Source of the DNA: Tigriopus japonicus
Lineage: Eukaryota; Arthropoda; Copepoda; Harpacticoida; Harpacticidae
Assembly: GCA_010645155.1 (NCBI GenBank)
Contig: JAAGOF010000064.1
Coordinates: 176,598 to 240,597 of the forward strand
Reading direction: 5' to 3'
DNA length: 64,000 bases
The notes under the pieces are model-generated. The model saw only the letters and a program-made list of their open reading frames with translations, was not told where the DNA came from and did not search any database. Shown here in pieces: positions 9,267-20,210 of this stretch. Position numbers and translations under genes: made by a program. Position 1 is the first letter of the stretch; the number at the start of each line of letters is the position of its first letter.

Positions 9267-11450
9267 TCAACGCGATCCTCGCGGTGTTAGACTTGTCGAA
9301 TAAGTCTGGTTTTCTTCTTGAAAATTCATAATTATTCGCTGACTTTGCCTAATGTACGTGTGTTGCTTGTGATAAATCTTGAGGACGCCTTTCACCACGA
9401 CAAACGTCACCCCTCCAAGGAAGGTCCGCTTAAGCTGTGAAGGCACACCTCCAAAGAGGAGCGTGCCCGTGTTCATGGCAATAACGGGGAAGAAGAGGGC
9501 ACCGCAGAAAGTCCGAGTCACCGATACCGGATCCGTGGTCGGGGGCATGGACGACTGGAGAATGGGTCGTTCGGGAACCACGGCAAACGATGGGAGGATG
9601 TAGGGCGCAAGCGGCAATTTGGGTACAGTGGTCCGAAGGAATTTTAAAACCTGTAATGAAACAAGGAAATTAGTTTAAGCAAGAACGAACAAACATTGAT
9701 TGATATAATATTTTATTTTAGTTGAGAGAATTTGTTTAAAGATGCTTAATGTGTAAATTATAATAATATGCTATTCTTGATTTATTGTCCAAGTTGCAAT
9801 CGTCTGGATCACATCAACAATTGTTTCTTCTTCAAACTGCTAAGACATCGCTTAAGAGACTAGCGGGGCTTAATAGTTTCTGTGATTCGAAGTATAGCAG
9901 TAAAATCATGTTTTATTCACAATTACGGTCAACAATAATAAGTTCATGCATGTATGTTTTCCCGTGACGCTAAACACGAGGTTTGATAAGAATGTATGTT
10001 GTTCTTGCTATAGACTTTGACCTGACTGAAATATCTCAGTATTGACAACCTAACGCGATACTTCAACTACCCAAGGGGTTCGTTCGATCCCTGGTTCGAT
10101 TAAGAGCAAAAATTCATAATTCGCGAAAGTATGTTCCACTAATGAAAAACTTGATTAAAGGGCAATATAATGCCAACCTGACAAAAAATGGGCCTAATGC
10201 ATTCAGCTGTACAACCCCTTCTCTTTGATACTTGATATGTTGTATATCCAATGAGATGAAACTGTTTGCATTAAAGATTAACGTAAAATTTGTCCACGTT
10301 TCAGAGAGCGGCAATCTGCCCAAGATCGAATTTAAAAATCAGTAAGCCTCTGTACGAAAACAAAAACCAATTACTTGAGATATCTTTTTCCTTTATTTAC
10401 ACTTGCGGGAGACCATAACCAGAATGTCTTCAATCCAAGAACTACTGTACTATATTGTACAATACTGAATTCAATTCTTCAACAAATCAAGAATCCCGAG
10501 ACAAAAATGGCTGTGTTCCTTTAGAAGCTATTAATAATCCTCACCGGTTCTTCCCATCGCGCCATCTTTCCCAAGACAAGTCCAACAGGTACAAGGGGTA
10601 AAGCCACGAGCAGAAACAAGGGATCTGTTCGCTCCATCAGCATCAAGCCTTCGTCATGGCCAACGGTCTGCATTAGCACCACGGCACCATAAGTTACGCA
10701 AGTCCAATAGAGGGAACCCACGCAAAAGCCTCCAGCCACAATCTAAAAACGAAAACAAATGGATAAACATATCCCGCTCATGGGACCGTGCTTCAAAGTC
10801 TCTGCTTACGGGACAGAATTTCTGGACGAGTTTGTCTGTGGCGTCTAATATAGAGACGAAAAAGTTGGCGGGAGGAAGCTGGATCGAGTAGGGTGTGCCA
10901 CATTGAGGACATTCAACGGTGGCTGATGTGTTCCCCTTTTGTTTCTCATCCACCCATCGTTGAATGCAAACGTGGTGGACCCATTTCGTAGTTCCACGAC
11001 ACCTAGAATCAAGTATTATTAATGAGAAATGCATCAAATCATAAAAGGAACGTGTGCTGTAGTTAACAGAGACAAAACCAGAGATCGAACTTACCGACAT
11101 GGATGGACCCAAACCGCCGTAAGGTCGTCATTTTCCGTGGCGAAGCACACCCAACACTGCTTTTCGTCCTCCTCTTCGTCGTTTTCATTACTGGGGCGAT
11201 GGGAAGATGGATAACCGCTTTCACCACGCATCAAAATGTGAGTAGGATCAAAGTTTTCGGATTCGCGAAGCATCGAGCGCAATAGATTAGCATCATTGAT
11301 TTCGCTCTCACTCTCCAATTCCTCTTCTTCATAAAAATCCGAGATTGTATTAGCCACCCCGCCCGTCAGGCTGCTTTGACCTTCAAACGAAGTGTCACCT
11401 TCGGGCAGACCCGACAACGGGCCATCACGATCGTCCTCGGTTGAGGACAT
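9267..11450 (-). CDS. MARCHF5: MARCHF5-like membrane RING-CH E3 ubiquitin ligase
   Basis: Four exons on the minus strand: 11450-11095, 11002-10810, 10742-10545 and 9650-9267, all with GT-AG junctions and continuous phase, giving 376 residues. A RING-CH finger binds two zincs through Cys99, Cys102, Cys118, Cys120, His128, Cys131, Cys150 and Cys153 (C4HC3). After it come the family segments CVTYGAVVLMQTVGHDEG, DPLFLLVALPLVPVGLVLGK and, in the last exon, FCGALFFPVIA and LGGVTFVVVKG. These match the membrane segments of mammalian MARCH5 (MITOL), a mitochondrial outer-membrane ligase acting on fission and fusion factors. Mammalian MARCH5 is 278 residues. The extra length is an acidic, Ser/Glu-rich N-terminal extension of about 90 residues before the RING. 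The start at 11450 is the first ATG of the exon. CIAO2A lies 88 bases upstream on the same strand. Identification is firm; the extension is the part I would check. Confidence 0.92.
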
Positions 11451-11538
11451 GATTTAATGTGTAATAATAGTCTTTCAAAGCGTGTCCGATTATCTCCCGA
11501 CACCTGTAGTGAGCACAGAATACAAGAACTGACTTTTC

Positions 11539-12780
11539 TTAGTAATCTTCACGAAGACATTCGTCCACTGTTCGCTTCAGATGGGGATTTTCCATGGCGG
11601 CGCAAACGCGCTCTTTGTCGTTGATCTGTTTGGTGATCTCGTCCGCGGTGTCGTGCGTTCCGGGTTGAATATAGAAGTGCAACTTGAATGTTCGAGGCGG
11701 TAAACTCCGGATGAGCTTGATCCGTAGACACAGACCGATTAAAGTGGCCAATGAGCAATGGGACACGGTGGGCACGAATCCGATAGAGGCGTAAAACGCG
11801 TTGGGGCCTGAAAAAAAAAGAAAACGGTCTTTGAAGCAAACTCAACTGGGGAAACGGAACAGAGATAAAAGAAATCTGGAGCCGCGGAGGATGCTTTGCA
11901 TTACATATTGAGGCTCAAGGTTTGATTCAGAACGGTTCGTAAGACCCTAAGTAAGTGGCATGTAGGCAGAACGAGTCAGACATGGAAAGTATAGGTACCT
12001 TTTTTCACCAAGACACACAAAATTCAAAATCACAAGTGTACAACCGGGTCTAAGAGGGTTTAATAATCTGATTCTAAATAGACAGTCTCAAAGATTTTTC
12101 CGAGGAACCCCTTTGGCTTCGGTTGTGACAACGAAGGACGCTTGACACCAAAACATCAAGGCTTCAATCCTAAGTAGTGATGGATCAAAAGGGCTCATAA
12201 CCGAAACCGAAAGTTCCGGCCGAAAGAGGGCTTAACCGAAACCGAAACCAGCTGACTGCCAAATTATATAAACGCAAAATCCACCTGGAAATTTAATTGC
12301 TCATGCGTTTAATGTTGGGTAGCCACAAATTTTGAAAAATCGGAAAACTTTTAAATTTCAGAGTTTTTTCAAGCAAAAACTTTTCGATTTTGTTGCCAAA
12401 CTCCATCTTTTACACCGACTTGGCCTTCCTCTGCGTAACCAAAGATTATGAGTATAATGCCATATAAGCGCTTTCAAGACTTTTGACGTCCCTTTCCGTG
12501 AGACTGATTGATTAGGGGTGTGACTAGCGTTCATGGCGTTGATTGGGCAGCGGGGCGTTGCTTTCTTACCCGTTTTCCGGACTTGAATGAGCTCGAGTCG
12601 AACCACGTCCAATTCGGAGAGACTCTCGGGTTTCTCAGGATCGCGGATATTCTGCACCAAATCGAACACGGTCTCTTGCCATTCACGGCATTCAACGCCA
12701 CTCGGCTCCGTCGGACACGAGCACGACGACGACGATGCTGATGATGATGGCGGGTGGCCGGACTCGGATGGGGCAATCAT
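11539..12780 (-). CDS. CIAO2A: CIAO2A (FAM96A/MIP18 family), cytosolic Fe-S assembly factor
   Basis: Two exons on the minus strand, 12780-12570 and 11807-11539, joined across a phase-1 GT-AG intron of 762 bases, give 159 residues (human CIAO2A: 160). The N-terminal exon has a Ser-rich leader and then [20 protein letters not shown] (residues 38-57). The second exon carries [17 protein letters not shown] with the conserved reactive Cys88, the [19 protein letters not shown] segment and [16 protein letters not shown]. These fit the A paralogue better than CIAO2B. The family helps target Fe-S clusters to cytosolic and nuclear proteins; in mammals CIAO2A is tied to IRP1 and IRP2. The start at 12780 gives the family length. 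The reading frame stays open upstream to 12915, but that part does not look like the family. The intron holds a degenerate hAT-type repeat (12175 onward). Confidence 0.92.
12175..12475. mobile_element. Degenerate copy of CCGAAA-rich hAT-type element
   Basis: Begins TAGTGATGGATCAAAAGGGC and then follows the interior of the copies at 20635 and 35638 (repeated CCGAAACCGAAA, then AATGTTGGGTAG, then TTTTGTTGCCAAACTCCAT). The right end has decayed and no terminal repeat or target duplication is readable. The end coordinate is approximate. It lies inside the CIAO2A intron. Confidence 0.65.
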
Positions 12781-14960
12781 GACCCCCGAACGACACGTGG
12801 GAAACCAGGGCAATGTAACGGCGATGAGGATGAGTCGCGAATCCCACTCATCCTGGGCTCGGGCTCGTGGCGAAATACGTGGGTCTGTCTTTCTATTTCT
12901 CTCTCTCACTCTCACACACTACGTTCACACACGAACGAACGAAATCAAGTTCACCGAGAAAGGCACACGCATGCATGCATGCACGCATCTACAATGGCAG
13001 ACACATCATAGGTATGGATGATGGAGGCCGTCGCCGTCGATCAAAGGGCGATTCCGATGATTTGTTCGTTACTCTTCTCAGGATCAGATGTTCGTTCAAG
13101 TCCACCGAGATTAGGGATAGGTTCAACTCTGGGTTGGCGTTGAGGAATGCCCGAGTTCTTTTATAGATGCCGAATTTCCCTGTTCATGCGGTAAAAGGGA
13201 TTTCCGTGCCAGAAATGTCAAAATTAGGTCATTAAGACACATGAATCGAGTTAAAGCCCTTTCTCTTTACTCTTGGGGGGAGGCCTGATGGTAGGGGCTC
13301 CAGATTCTGGTAAATAATATATGCCTTTTAGGCACAATAAATCCCAAATAAACGCGTCCAAAATGACAAATAAAATGGCAAACGAAACAAGAAGTGACAA
13401 ACAAAATGGTAGATAGACACGAAAATTTTCCCAAATGTAGCTAAACAGGCCACTAAATTCGGAAAATGAGCATTATTAATGTGTCACCAACAATCAAGTA
13501 AAATATGAGTGGATGAACATTTAAGAGGAAATATTCCTATTCCATTGAATAATCAATATATCCCTTAAACAAAACACTTTGGGCAAAAATTTGTTCTTCT
13601 TCAATTGTTTTCCCACAAAATTTCTTTTTTTTGCATTGATTTGCCCCACAATCGACAAATTTGCATTGAATTGCCCCAAAACCGACAAGTTTTGTGTATT
13701 TTTGCTCGAAAATGGCAAAAAAATGAAAAATGGCAAATAAACTTTAAAAGCTAACAAATAGCAAAAAAACATGTTTTTGGACATGAAATATTATTTGCCT
13801 GAAATCTGCAGCCCTGCTTATGGTATAAAAATTAGACTCATTATTTTACTTTCCGTTTTATTCTAAGTTGAAATATATCGCAATGCATCGATCTTATTAA
13901 ATAAAATATTTGACCCGAAACTAACTACTTGCAGCAAAGTTTCAAATTTATCTTTATGATAATCTTTTGGCACTTTTTGATAAATAATGTAAAAGTGGAA
14001 GAAGACGAACGTCATTCGAAGCCTCAAGGTACAACTCGGACATGAAACGATTCCGTCAATAAAACTCGACTTATCTCTAAGAAAGTTATGAACAGACATC
14101 CCTAAACAGGGATGCCGATTTGGGTTTGAGTTAACGTTGATTCAATAGATCATTTAGAAATTGTTGTTACTTAAACTCAGACAATGAAAACAAATGGTCG
14201 AAATAACACTTCAAATTTCCTGAAAACATATCCTGATAAAAAATAGCAATCACACCGGGTTATAAGATTTTTCTAGCTTAATTCTCGGTCGCTGGCCAAA
14301 ATTTATTTTGGTAAACCTGAACTTTCTTCAGGCTAGTGGCCGAGGCGCAGGCTTTGCCAGTTCTGTTCCGAGCGGATCTCGAACATGGGGGAAAATATGG
14401 CTTTTTGCGCAGGCGATTAAACTTTAGTGTGACCAAAAATATAACTAGTGAAGGGACAAAATTCTGAAGTTTATGGTACATTTTTTTCGATTTTTTTCAT
14501 CCCAATTGTGCAGTGATAGAATGTAAACGGAATAAATTCGTCTGAAGGGTGTCGATTTGATATGAATAGTTATTGCGGCCGGTAAGCTTTTGCTGCGAAA
14601 TAAATCCAGTTAAACTACAGATGGTAACGTGGAACAAAAGTTAAGAAAATCTTTTCCATAGCTTCATCCCGAAAATATACCAAGATATACTACTCAACGG
14701 GAATGGTTGACTCGTCCTCCTAACCAATAAATTCAAGAATCCATGTGATGTGACCTAACTCTTGCGGTCACCTCATTCACTCAGCAAAAGTTCTTTAAAG
14801 GAACCAATCTAAAAATATTGCTAAACTATTGGGACTTTCTACAATTTAATCTGTATACACTTTGTGACCCAACAGCTTTCGAGTTTCAATTCAACAGTTT
14901 AATGTAACTATTTTTGTTTCCATTTTTTTTTTTTATAAATCTGCTTCAAATTTTGATTAA
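12781..14960. other. Intergenic region between CIAO2A and NAA50
   Basis: The first 350 bases are GC-rich with CACA/TCTC runs and are likely the CIAO2A promoter and 5' UTR. The rest is AT-rich with no supported gene. Short frames at 13521-14099 lack any recognisable motif. Confidence 0.4.
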
Positions 14961-15377
14961 CAACTTCTTTGTCCCGATCGCATGTTTGGACAGCTGATGT
15001 GTGTCTCGCTCCTCGTTGCTTCTTGCTTTGTTGCTTGCACTGCAGTGGCTCCCTCGTTCTATTTTTTCCTTTGGATCATTAGTGGATGGGATCGAGGAAG
15101 CGAGGAACCCCACCACTCACCGAACGTGGAACGCCAAGACCGAAGACGCCGAAGACAGACAGGGACACGGAAATACGGCCTCAGGGAAACCTACTCGCAA
15201 ACTGTCGACCGTGACGCTATCAAATCCACGCACCTTAATCGAAGTTCCCTCCTCCTCGTGTCTCCGGATCGTAAACTAAGGAAGAACATTCATTCATTCA
15301 CACCCAAATATTGTGCCATATCCTTGAGATCTTGGCGGGGTATCATTGATTGAAGAGGTAGTTCGTGGGGGTCCGTG

Positions 15378-16028
15378 ATGCCGGATTCTTGCGCGTCGTC
15401 TTCACCCGCGGTGGCGGCGCCAAATTTGGGTCCGATCGACTCGCGATATTCGCGGATCGATTTGGGCGACATCACGCAGCACAATATCAAGCTGCTCAAG
15501 AAAGTCAATGCCGTGGTGTTTCCCGTGGTGTATCACGCCAAATTCTACACGGACGTGCTCGAGGCCGGTGAGTTGGCCAAGTTGGCCTTCTACAACGATA
15601 TCGTGGTGGGCGCCGTGTGTTGTCGAATCGATATCGAGCCCGCCACCGGATTGCGCAAGCTCTATATCATGACTTTGGGCTGTTTAGCGCCCTATCGTCG
15701 TCTGGGCATCGGCACGGCTATGCTCAAACACGTCATGGACTACGTGGAGCGAGACGGCCAATTCGACGGTGTGTTCCTCCACGTCCAGGTCAATAACGAG
15801 AGCGCCATCCAGTTCTACCGCAAGTTTGGCTTTGATATCGTCGGCACCAAGGAGCAGTATTACAGTCGGATCGAACCGGCTGACGCTCACGTGCTGGAAA
15901 AACGACTCACTCCTCGAGCCACCACCGGTGGTACCCGCCCTCACCCGCCTCTGGTCAATGGCAGTAATAACACCAAGGAGGACGCCGACTCGCATAAGAA
16001 CGATAACGGCCACGAGAGAGAACATTGA
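15378..16028 (+). CDS. NAA50: N-alpha-acetyltransferase 50 (NAA50/San)
   Basis: Single-exon ORF of 216 residues from the ATG at 15378; the preceding in-frame GTG is not a plausible eukaryotic start. The GNAT fold matches NAA50 closely from RIDLGDITQHN (26-36) through FPVVYHAKFY, LAKLAFYNDIVVGAVCCR, LYIMTLGCLAPYRRLGIGT and YYSRIEPADAHVL. The acetyl-CoA P-loop RRLGIG is at residues 107-112 and the peptide-binding FPV at 48-50. The family N-acetylates Met-started peptides, can associate with the NatA complex, and acts in sister-chromatid cohesion. Compared with the 169-residue human protein, there are about 20 extra N-terminal residues and a longer polar Thr/Asn/His tail. Downstream AATAAA at 16203-16208 is consistent with the transcript end. 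No intron is seen. Confidence 0.95.
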   Translation: MPDSCASSSPAVAAPNLGPIDSRYSRIDLGDITQHNIKLLKKVNAVVFPVVYHAKFYTDVLEAGELAKLAFYNDIVVGAVCCRIDIEPATGLRKLYIMTLGCLAPYRRLGIGTAMLKHVMDYVERDGQFDGVFLHVQVNNESAIQFYRKFGFDIVGTKEQYYSRIEPADAHVLEKRLTPRATTGGTRPHPPLVNGSNNTKEDADSHKNDNGHEREH

Positions 16029-16202
16029 CCGGCTCGGTATGTGCCTGGGGGGAAGGATGATACTAATTAAAAGCCTGATGATCTAAGCCCACGGGTGTCG
16101 AGCGGGTAGATGTACCCCTCTCGACCGAACTGAATGGCCGGTGCACCGCCGGGACTTCGGATAGGCTCCAGACCGTCAAAGTGTTGTGTCCAGAATTGGA
16201 AG

Positions 16203-16208
16203 AATAAA
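16203..16208 (+). terminator. Polyadenylation signal for NAA50
   Basis: AATAAA lies 175 bases after the NAA50 stop on the same strand. No competing gene is seen on this strand nearby. Confidence 0.5.
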
Positions 16209-17016
16209 TACATATTGTTAAAACTCGACTTTCACTGCCACGGTCAGCATTTTGAGTTGGGGACATAACTATACTTTAGTCAAACTTTGTCAGTCAACGC
16301 TATTAGTGAAAAAATCCGAGGAGGATAGCCGAAGCCATGGGGTCAGGGTCTTTGTGTAAGTCACTGTGTATCATGTTTGTGTGGTAACTTTGAACGACCC
16401 AAAGGATTAGAATAGTTACGGTATTATAATGGTCTGGCACTCAGCTTAGCTTTGGGGTTGACGCTAGCGATCTGTTGTCCTGAATTAAAAGATTTTCAAC
16501 GGTCATATGTATACTTTCATGTCATATACTTTCAAGTCCAAAGATAGTGCTACGATGCTAACTCTGTACAGGTCAATAATTCAGCCTCATCTTGAATAAG
16601 CCTTACCCATTTTGGCGCCAATGAGTTCGGCAGGTTTACAAAAGATGTTACTAAGAACATCACAGGAGTGAGAGAGCTCTCGTATTGGGAGAGACTCGAG
16701 AAGTTAGGGCTTTACAGTACTCTGAGAAGGTATGAAAGGTATCTGATACTGTATGTTTTCAAGAGCATTCATGGGCTCTGTCCTAACCAAGGATTTGAGA
16801 TCAGTTGTAGCAATTGTAGAGGTTTTACGTGCGTGCTGAGAACACCTCCAAATCCAAGGGAATCGAGGCTAGTTCGAACAATGAGGTCCTCCTCTCTTCT
16901 TTATCGGGCTCCTTCATTGTTCAATCTTTTGTCTATTATTCTTCGTCGGGAGTATATAGGAGGGGATCCTCTAACAACATTTTAGGCAGGATTAGACAAA
17001 ATTTTTAAATACCATA

Positions 17017-17367
17017 GAGGTTGTGAAGAATTGTTTGTTGTCCTCCTCTATTCCCGCCCCACCAGCCTGTTGTGTAGACATCGCTGAAGGCCAGCCAGCA
17101 TTGTCCATGCACTCGGGAAGAAACAAAACTCAACATAATTTTAACTATTTCGCAATATGTGTGATATTGTACTGATAAATAAGTATCATAATTGTTTACC
17201 GATATCAAAAAGGACATTGGTTGGTGACATTGTTGGCAAATTTACTTGAAATATTAGGTAATTTGTCTCATTCCATGTGCCTGGACAGTGCTGGCTGGCC
17301 TACAGCGATGTCTACGCGGCAGGTCTTGGCAGCGTCCATAGCGAAAGACAAAAATCTTCACAACCTC
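17017..17367. mobile_element. Long-TIR element (Tc1/mariner-type MITE), copy 1
   Basis: Begins GAGGTTGTGAAGA and ends TCTTCACAACCTC, with TA on both sides. The inverted repeats continue inward: CAGCCTG..GTAGACATCGCTGAAGGCCAGCC on the left answers GGCTGGCCTACAGCGATGTC on the right, so the ends can pair over about 100 bases. No transposase. A near-identical copy is at 33219-33572. It is inserted in the LINE fragment. Confidence 0.75.
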
Positions 17368-17405
17368 TATTCCTGATCAACCCATTATCAAGGGTTGAAT
17401 AGATC

Positions 17406-17702
17406 CTACACTGACAAGAATATTTCTTTTGCAATATGCCATCTTAATAGGGTGATAAATTTTGTCACTAAACGAGGAAATTTCTGTTGCGCATTTACCT
17501 ATGCCAAGTACTGACTTTGATTATAAAACACAAGCCACGATTTCTTTCGATTCTGTTCAAAATCATTTGTTCTGGTCAGTTGTAACCCTGTCTGTTTGTC
17601 CGGTTTGTCCCCGCTTGGCTTCTCCGATGGTTACGACAGCAGTACCAAAATGAGGGCGCTAAATTTGAAAATTTGAAAAATCAGCTACACTTCAATTGGT
17701 CT
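17406..17702. mobile_element. Unclassified 297-bp insertion in LINE fragment
   Basis: The LINE sequence stops at GAATAGATC (17397-17405) and resumes at ATAGATCTGCC (17703). The intervening 297 bases are absent from the 26148 copy and are bounded by a 7-base direct repeat ATAGATC. No terminal inverted repeat or coding motif is visible, so the class is unknown. Confidence 0.55.
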
Positions 17703-17830
17703 ATAGATCTGCCAACAGTCACTCATTGGTAGACCAAATTTCATTTTAATGTTAGTTTTATATTTTTATGTTATGCAGTAACGTAAATGATTAACTTTCT
17801 TTACAGAGAGGCTTGTCTCAATCCGATCGG

Positions 17831-20210
17831 ATAGTGTTAAACTTTTTGACCCCAAAAGACGAAATGAAGGTCGACATGGCAAAACATGGCCGAAAACAAT
17901 TGTTTGATCGCATCAGTAATTTGACCAATTATTTAGTTATTGACGGGAATTGAAGAAACACGGCTCGGATAAAGTTGGTTATTTTTGCCTCCAAAAGTTG
18001 CAATTTTTTGTTCAAAATTGCACTCAATTCGACGAAAGTTGCCTGAAGATGTCGCTTTTTTAATTGAAAGCAAAAATTTGTAGTCTTGAGTTTGTCTTTT
18101 TTTTAGCCTTTGGCTTCCTTAAGAACGCAGTTTTGATTTGCACTATTTTTCTAGACTTAGAAAAAATATTTTTTGGGAATGAATGAGCTCGCCCTTTTGT
18201 GCTAAAACAATTTCCAGAAAAGGGCTAGTTCATTCATTCTCGGTAGGATTTACACTGAGATTCGAGAGAGCATAACTTGTGACTCCGCCGTTCGATTAAG
18301 CTGAAATTTGAAATTCATAGTCTAGTCAACATAAACAAGGTCTCATTTGGAGAAAAACGAAATTGATTTGTTCCTTCTGGACCTCAAGATTATTTTCGTT
18401 AGCCTCTCAGTCCTGAGAAATTCAGTGGTTATTGACTAGCCCTAGCGATTACTTACATGAAATGGCAATGTTCCAGTAACAGGGAGTACGACTGGTCGAC
18501 GACTCGAAGTCAAGGTGTCGAAACCGGCTTTTCAGTTGGCTGTCGATGTGGAAGGTGTAATCAAATGTAGGACTTTGTTCCAAATGAACAAAATAAAAAA
18601 ACGAATTTTACCAAAAACGTCATTCTGTAACGTCATCAGTGTAAGTAACATTTTTCGACTTTTTTTAGCCTTTTAGGCCAAAGGCCAATGGATCAGTTTG
18701 GTTAGAATAAAATTGCCCTTTTGTTGGCCTGAAGTTGCAGTTTTTTCTACTAATGTGGCAAAAAATTGACAAAACTTGCCAAACATTTTTTTGCCTCCTG
18801 ACTATCTCTGGGAATTTAATGCATATAAATATCCCTTAAATGTCCTTCATGATGCAAATAAACTTGGCCCAGAATTCAATTTTCAAGAGTTTTCCAGATC
18901 TGCCAACAGTAAATCGTTGTTTAGTCACGATTCGGAAGAACTAGATACAGTAAGATAGATATTGGCATTCGTAGGCTAACACACGGTGCCGATGATTCAG
19001 GCTGGTGATTGGTCAAGAGCATTCAGTTGAACATTCAGCTAATTCTCACGAAGTTCAATAACAAACCAGAGTTCTTCTTCTTTGTTGATTTTGTAGTGAT
19101 CTGACTTGGTGCTGGGGTTGCCAATTTACTTAAGTGAAATCATATTCCCGATGTCTTTCAACCTTCATAAACAGGTTTTTTCTTTAAGAAGAGCCAAAAG
19201 GCAAGGCATCCCTGACTTCAGTGACTTCTGAGCAGGGTTGCGAATCAAACTCACATTCGTGTTTGCTCATATACAAGAGCAAAGCACCCATTCTGCAATC
19301 TGTTCTAGCAGTAACCCTAGCTTGCAACCTCCCGTGAAAAAACTTGCGCAAGCCGAGATTTCACATAAATGAGATTTTGTTGTCAATCACCCGATCATGT
19401 GAATTAATCGGCCCCTGTTTAAACTCCACACTAGTTGAAACTCACTTTTTGCATATCAGGTAAATACCTTAAACACATTTCCTGCAGACTTGAGGATTTT
19501 CAATAACCAAACATCCCTATCAAATGAGCGAAATAGTTTAGATGTGTGTCTTAGAAGAAAAGGTTTCTTTAATCATGAACTTCGGCTTCCCGCATGATGA
19601 ATGACGTCACAGACAGTCCGTACCGGGTCGGGCAATCATAGATTTGAATGCCAATCTCTGAGAGGGTCCCTAGGAAGAACCAGACGGCATTCAGAACGAG
19701 AGAAGAATGCTTTATTCTACAAAGTAAATAAATGAGAACGCAGTCGTTGATTAGCATGATCAGAGTTTCGGGATACAAGATACAACAATCGTTGTATCTT
19801 GCATGCAAAATGCATGTAAATTCAAAGTGTGAGTTTTTGCCATGTTAAATGCAATAGGTGTCCCAATCGATGATTAGTTCAGTCATAGTCCCCATGAAGA
19901 GAGATACATTTTTAATACGAAATATTTTGATTTGACAAATCCAAACCCATACTAGCCAGGCGTTGAACCCGATTATAAAAAAGCCTTGTAAATTGAAGTG
20001 GAGATTGTTGGTAAGCATTTCCGTTGTTTAAGTTTTTATTCAAAAGCTAAATTCAACCAGCCAAGATTCACTCTGGTTTCAACAACGAAAAGAGAGCCAC
20101 CTTTTTTTCGAACCTGTTTTCAATGATGGACCTTTGCTTCTCTCAAAGCATTAACAAAACAATTGACAAAAGGGAAAATAAATCTCCCAAATTGGTTCCT
20201 TTAACCTGCG
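17831..20210. other. Repeat-poor AT-rich region
   Basis: No gene supported. It contains a 22-base-stem hairpin (18177-18239) and a short LINE-tail relic near 18895-18955 with GATCTGCCAACAGTAAATCG. A hydrophobic frame at 19569-19808 on the minus strand has no recognisable family. Confidence 0.4.
18177..18239. repeat. Hairpin with 22-base stem
   Basis: GAATGAATGAGCTCGCCCTT (18177 onward) faces AAGGGCTAGTTCATTCATTC (ending 18239). The arms are 22 bases, with two mismatches and a loop of about 19 bases. It could be a tiny foldback element or a precursor-like hairpin; nothing decides between them. Confidence 0.5.

Larger units (their letters stand above)
16550..17830 (+). mobile_element. 3' fragment of a CR1/Jockey-like LINE, interrupted twice
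   Basis: From 16550 the frame reads LYRSIIQPHLE, a broken stop, then a segment starting RELSYWERLEKLGLYS (16668-16985). This is the usual C-terminal region of jockey/CR1-type reverse-transcriptase proteins. The same sequence is at 26148-26640. Comparing the two copies shows this one is split by a long-TIR element at 17017-17367 and by a second insertion at 17406-17702 flanked by ATAGATC on both sides. After it the LINE 3' end resumes (GATCTGCCAACAGTCACTCA) to about 17830. Stops and frameshifts make it inactive. Confidence 0.75.

Noticed and set aside
12781..12915. Longer CIAO2A start at 12915
   Set aside because: The added 45 residues are basic and unlike the family; starting at 12780 gives 159 residues, close to the human 160.
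12587..13166. Several overlapping plus-strand frames of 80-144 codons
   Set aside because: They are shadows of the CIAO2A first exon and its GC-rich upstream region on the minus strand.
15036..15056. CAGTGG hexaloop resembling an iron-responsive element upstream of NAA50
   Set aside because: The five bases on each side of CAGTGG cannot pair and there is no properly spaced bulged C.
15375..15377. NAA50 start at 15375
   Set aside because: The codon there is GTG; the first ATG in frame is at 15378.
19569..19808. Minus-strand hydrophobic 79-codon frame, considered as a receptor fragment
   Set aside because: No conserved motif, and no neighbouring exon with matching phase could be found.
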